Source: Leptospira sp. 96542
GTDB taxonomy: Bacteria; Spirochaetota; Leptospiria; Leptospirales; Leptospiraceae
Assembly: GCA_029310945.1 (NCBI GenBank)
Contig: JARJFC010000010.1
Span: 43,512 to 107,511, forward strand
Reading direction: 5' to 3'
Length of the DNA stretch: 64,000 bases
In this document: positions 61,706 to 64,000 of the stretch, piece after piece
Numbering within the stretch: the stretch's first letter is position 1
How the letters are laid out: each line of letters starts with the position of its first letter
The notes under the pieces: generated by a model
Database searches by the model: none
The model's input: only the letters and a program-made list of their open reading frames with translations
Told to the model about the DNA's origin: nothing
Translations under genes and position numbers: made by a program

Positions 61706-64000
61706 ATGCATTTGCAATTCCTCTCTTTATCATTTTTAATTGCAGTATTACTTTGTTCACTTGGTGTAGTTTATAGTCTTTTTATTCGAAATAAAAATTC
61801 TGGCCTCAAAGAACTAGCGTTAACATTTAGTTTTTTAGTTATTTTATATTCTGCTTGTTTTTTTGCCTCCATCGAAATTGAACCAATCGGAGCTCTTCAT
61901 AGGTGGTTTTCGGTAACGTCTGCCACCTTCGCTGCTATATTCTTCCAACGTTTTTTTTTACAATTCCCTACAAATATCTTTCCAAATGAAACGAAATTCG
62001 TTTTCAAAATAGAACTTTTAATTGGTTTATTGATTTCAACTTGGTTTATTTGGGAAAGTAATTCTTCTCCTAGAATTTTTCGTATTAATGGTCAGTATTG
62101 GGATTTACATTCAGATTTGCCAAGTAAGGTAGTCGCTGGGTATTCACTGTTTTTAGCATTGAGTATCGTAGTAATTTCAATCTTTCAAATATACAAACAT
62201 AAAAATGAAAGTCGATTTGCATTGATAGGAATACTGGGAGCATTTTTACTCAAATTTTTAGTTCCTGTCATATACTTAACATTGTTCCGGTTAGGTTATG
62301 TGCCAGCTAACGTTTTTGTAAATATACTAGCAATTTCAGTCATCGCTGGATTTTTTGTTTTCCATATTTTTTTCGTGAGTTATGGGGGGCACCAAACTTC
62401 CTTATCACTACGGATTTTGACCATTGTACTTGCAATGGCTCTCTGTGTTACCCAAGTTATCTCTGGTGGACTAAGCCGAGCAATTGAAAATGAATATGAA
62501 AGCCGTCAAATAGCTTCCCTATCTAGCCAAGAAATTTTAGAATCATTACCAGACCTTGTCGAAATATTCAAAGATTCAGATTTAACTGGCGAAAACAAAT
62601 CAGAACGATTGTTTGGCGAATATTCAAATGAAAATAAGTTTATGATTTTAGAAAACAAAACTCCGATTATGGTTTTTCATCATCCCACAAAGAAGGTCGC
62701 AGTAGGGTTTAGTTACAAATCATACAGAAATTTCATTCATAATTATGTTCTGGATTGGTCCATCCGATTGTTCGTTGGTCTTTGTTTACTCATTTTAGGA
62801 TTTCTTTTGTTTATGAAGATTACAATCCTCAAACCCCTAGATGAACTATTAAAGGCTGTCGATCGAGTGGAAGGAGGGGAACTCAGCGTACAAATCGCTG
62901 TACGGAGCCGAGACGAAATTGGCTTACTTGAGTCTGCCTTTAACACGATGGTAAACTCCATCCGAGAAGCCAGAGATGAATTACAACAGTACACTCAAAA
63001 TTTGGAAAAAACGATTTTAGAAACTGATTCACCTTTCGAGTTAGTTCCTCATGAAAAACTCCTCTCCTCCAAATCACTCATTTATGCAAGTAAGAGTATG
63101 CAAAATCTTGTGGAAAGAGCTGAACGAATTGCTGTCCGCGAACAACCAATATTGATTACAGGAGAAACAGGCACTGGAAAAGAAATCATCGCTCTCCTTT
63201 TACACGAATTGGGAAGAGGAAAACAAGCGCCATTCGTTCCAATCAATTGTTCTGCTGTTCCCGCAAATCTTTGGGAAAGTCAAATATTTGGTCATGTCAA
63301 AGGTGCATTCACAGATGCTAAGTTTGATTATGCGGGTCTTGTTGCAGAGGCAAAAGGTGGAACTTTATTTTTTGATGAAGTAGGTGAAATGCCTTTGGAA
63401 ATCCAGCCGAAAATTCTCAGATTATTACAAGAACGAAAATACAAACAAGTTGGTGGGAGATCTGAACTCAATGCAGAATGTAGAACTGTATTTGCAACAC
63501 ATCGTAATCTCCGTGAGATGGTGGCCAAAGGTACGTTCAGAGAAGACTTGTATTACAGAATCAATGTTTTTGAAATTGGGATCCCTCCACTCCGAGAAAG
63601 ACGATCTGATATACCATTACTTGTAAATCGATTTCTACAAATTTATTCTGAACAAATGAATATTGAGTTACCAGCACTCTCTGAAAAGGTAATGGATTTT
63701 TTTATCGAATATTCTTGGCCAGGGAACATTAGAGAATTAGAAAATTGTATCGTAGGTGTGTTAGCAAATCTTAGAGGAAACAAAATATCTGTCCAGGATC
63801 TACCAATCGAAGAATTTAAAGAAAGATCTCCTAAACAGAAGGAAACATTGATGACTGCTCTGTCAAATTCCCATGGAAACTTTTCTACAGGTTTTGAATC
63901 GATGGTGTTGACCTATTCCAAAAGGTTGATTCAAAATGCTTTGCTTCAATGTAAGGGCAACAAATCAGAAGCGGCCAGGATTCTAAAAATCTCCCGAGGC
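61706..64000 (+). CDS. Membrane-bound sigma-54-dependent activator with HAMP (3' end outside window)
   Basis: An open frame of 765 codons to the right edge. About 230 N-terminal residues carry seven or eight membrane helices, followed by an extracytoplasmic segment, another helix and HAMP (about 365-425; LKPLDELLKAVDRVEGGELS). The AAA+ domain spans about 460-700: Walker A GETGTGKE (486-493), GHVKGAFTDA with residues 533-538 in place of GAFTGA, Walker B GGTLFFDEVGEMP, the R-finger region FREDLYYRINVFEI and EYSWPGNIRELEN. A Fis-type helix-turn-helix begins at NALLQCKGNKSEAARILKIS and is cut by the window. It should activate sigma-54 promoters directly from the membrane. No receiver domain is present. 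Confidence 0.9.
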   Translation, partial: MHLQFLSLSFLIAVLLCSLGVVYSLFIRNKNSGLKELALTFSFLVILYSACFFASIEIEPIGALHRWFSVTSATFAAIFFQRFFLQFPTNIFPNETKFVFKIELLIGLLISTWFIWESNSSPRIFRINGQYWDLHSDLPSKVVAGYSLFLALSIVVISIFQIYKHKNESRFALIGILGAFLLKFLVPVIYLTLFRLGYVPANVFVNILAISVIAGFFVFHIFFVSYGGHQTSLSLRILTIVLAMALCVTQVISGGLSRAIENEYESRQIASLSSQEILESLPDLVEIFKDSDLTGENKSERLFGEYSNENKFMILENKTPIMVFHHPTKKVAVGFSYKSYRNFIHNYVLDWSIRLFVGLCLLILGFLLFMKITILKPLDELLKAVDRVEGGELSVQIAVRSRDEIGLLESAFNTMVNSIREARDELQQYTQNLEKTILETDSPFELVPHEKLLSSKSLIYASKSMQNLVERAERIAVREQPILITGETGTGKEIIALLLHELGRGKQAPFVPINCSAVPANLWESQIFGHVKGAFTDAKFDYAGLVAEAKGGTLFFDEVGEMPLEIQPKILRLLQERKYKQVGGRSELNAECRTVFATHRNLREMVAKGTFREDLYYRINVFEIGIPPLRERRSDIPLLVNRFLQIYSEQMNIELPALSEKVMDFFIEYSWPGNIRELENCIVGVLANLRGNKISVQDLPIEEFKERSPKQKETLMTALSNSHGNFSTGFESMVLTYSKRLIQNALLQCKGNKSEAARILKISRG

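Overview
The window looks like a stretch of a Leptospira chromosome, probably a saprophytic species of the biflexa/meyeri type. The grounds are a LruC-domain lipoprotein, many GAF/PAS/HAMP sensors with SpoIIE-type phosphatase or cyclase outputs, spirochaete-type outer-membrane proteins, and AT-rich spirochaete-like codon use. Species assignment is inference. No rRNA, tRNA, CRISPR array or insertion sequence was found.

Region 1 (1-36.7 kb) is mostly core and signalling DNA. It starts inside metH. It then holds an SBF-like transporter, a TerB-like protein, a thiopurine methyltransferase, a phosphofructokinase, argB with a GAF-phosphatase operon, a Nit-type amidase, alr with a hydrolase, a class V aminotransferase, a BASS transporter, rpmG and dksA. 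These are followed by an O-antigen-ligase-like membrane protein, an AMP-forming ligase, the LruC-type lipoprotein, menG/ubiE and an ExbB/ExbD pair. Next come a histidine kinase with an RR-phosphatase, dinB, esterases, OsmC, a 1-Cys peroxiredoxin, a large adenylate cyclase, sthA, an ECF sigma/FecR pair and a HAMP protein.

Region 2 (36.7-38.7 kb) is a poorly coding, AT-rich boundary. It has a G+C-rich hairpin block, a perfect 12-bp inverted repeat, a frameshifted small lipoprotein, an AraC-family regulator and a 508-bp control region with another inverted repeat and a 51-codon ORF.

Region 3 (38.7-55.0 kb) is the most striking part: three head-to-tail genes forming an apparent self-contained fatty-acid factory. 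They are a 3330-residue type I fatty acid synthase of the fungal/mycobacterial kind (AT-ER-DH-MPT-ACP-KR-KS), an AcpS-type phosphopantetheinyl transferase overlapping it by 4 bases, and a 1980-residue single-chain biotin-dependent acyl-CoA carboxylase (BC-BCCP-long central region-CT). The carboxylase would make malonyl-CoA, AcpS would activate the carrier domain, and the synthase would build acyl chains. Most bacteria, and Leptospira core metabolism as generally known, use dissociated type II FAS, so this would be an additional system.

Region 4 (55-64 kb) holds a third BASS-family transporter, then two related membrane sensors that flank an outer-membrane protein, a small anchored protein and a secreted esterase. 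The sensors share an N-terminal multi-TM module and HAMP but end in different outputs: a SpoIIE phosphatase in one and a sigma-54 activator AAA+ domain in the other, which runs off the window. Palindromic GATTGA/TCAATC elements occur in both divergent intergenic regions and suggest one regulon.
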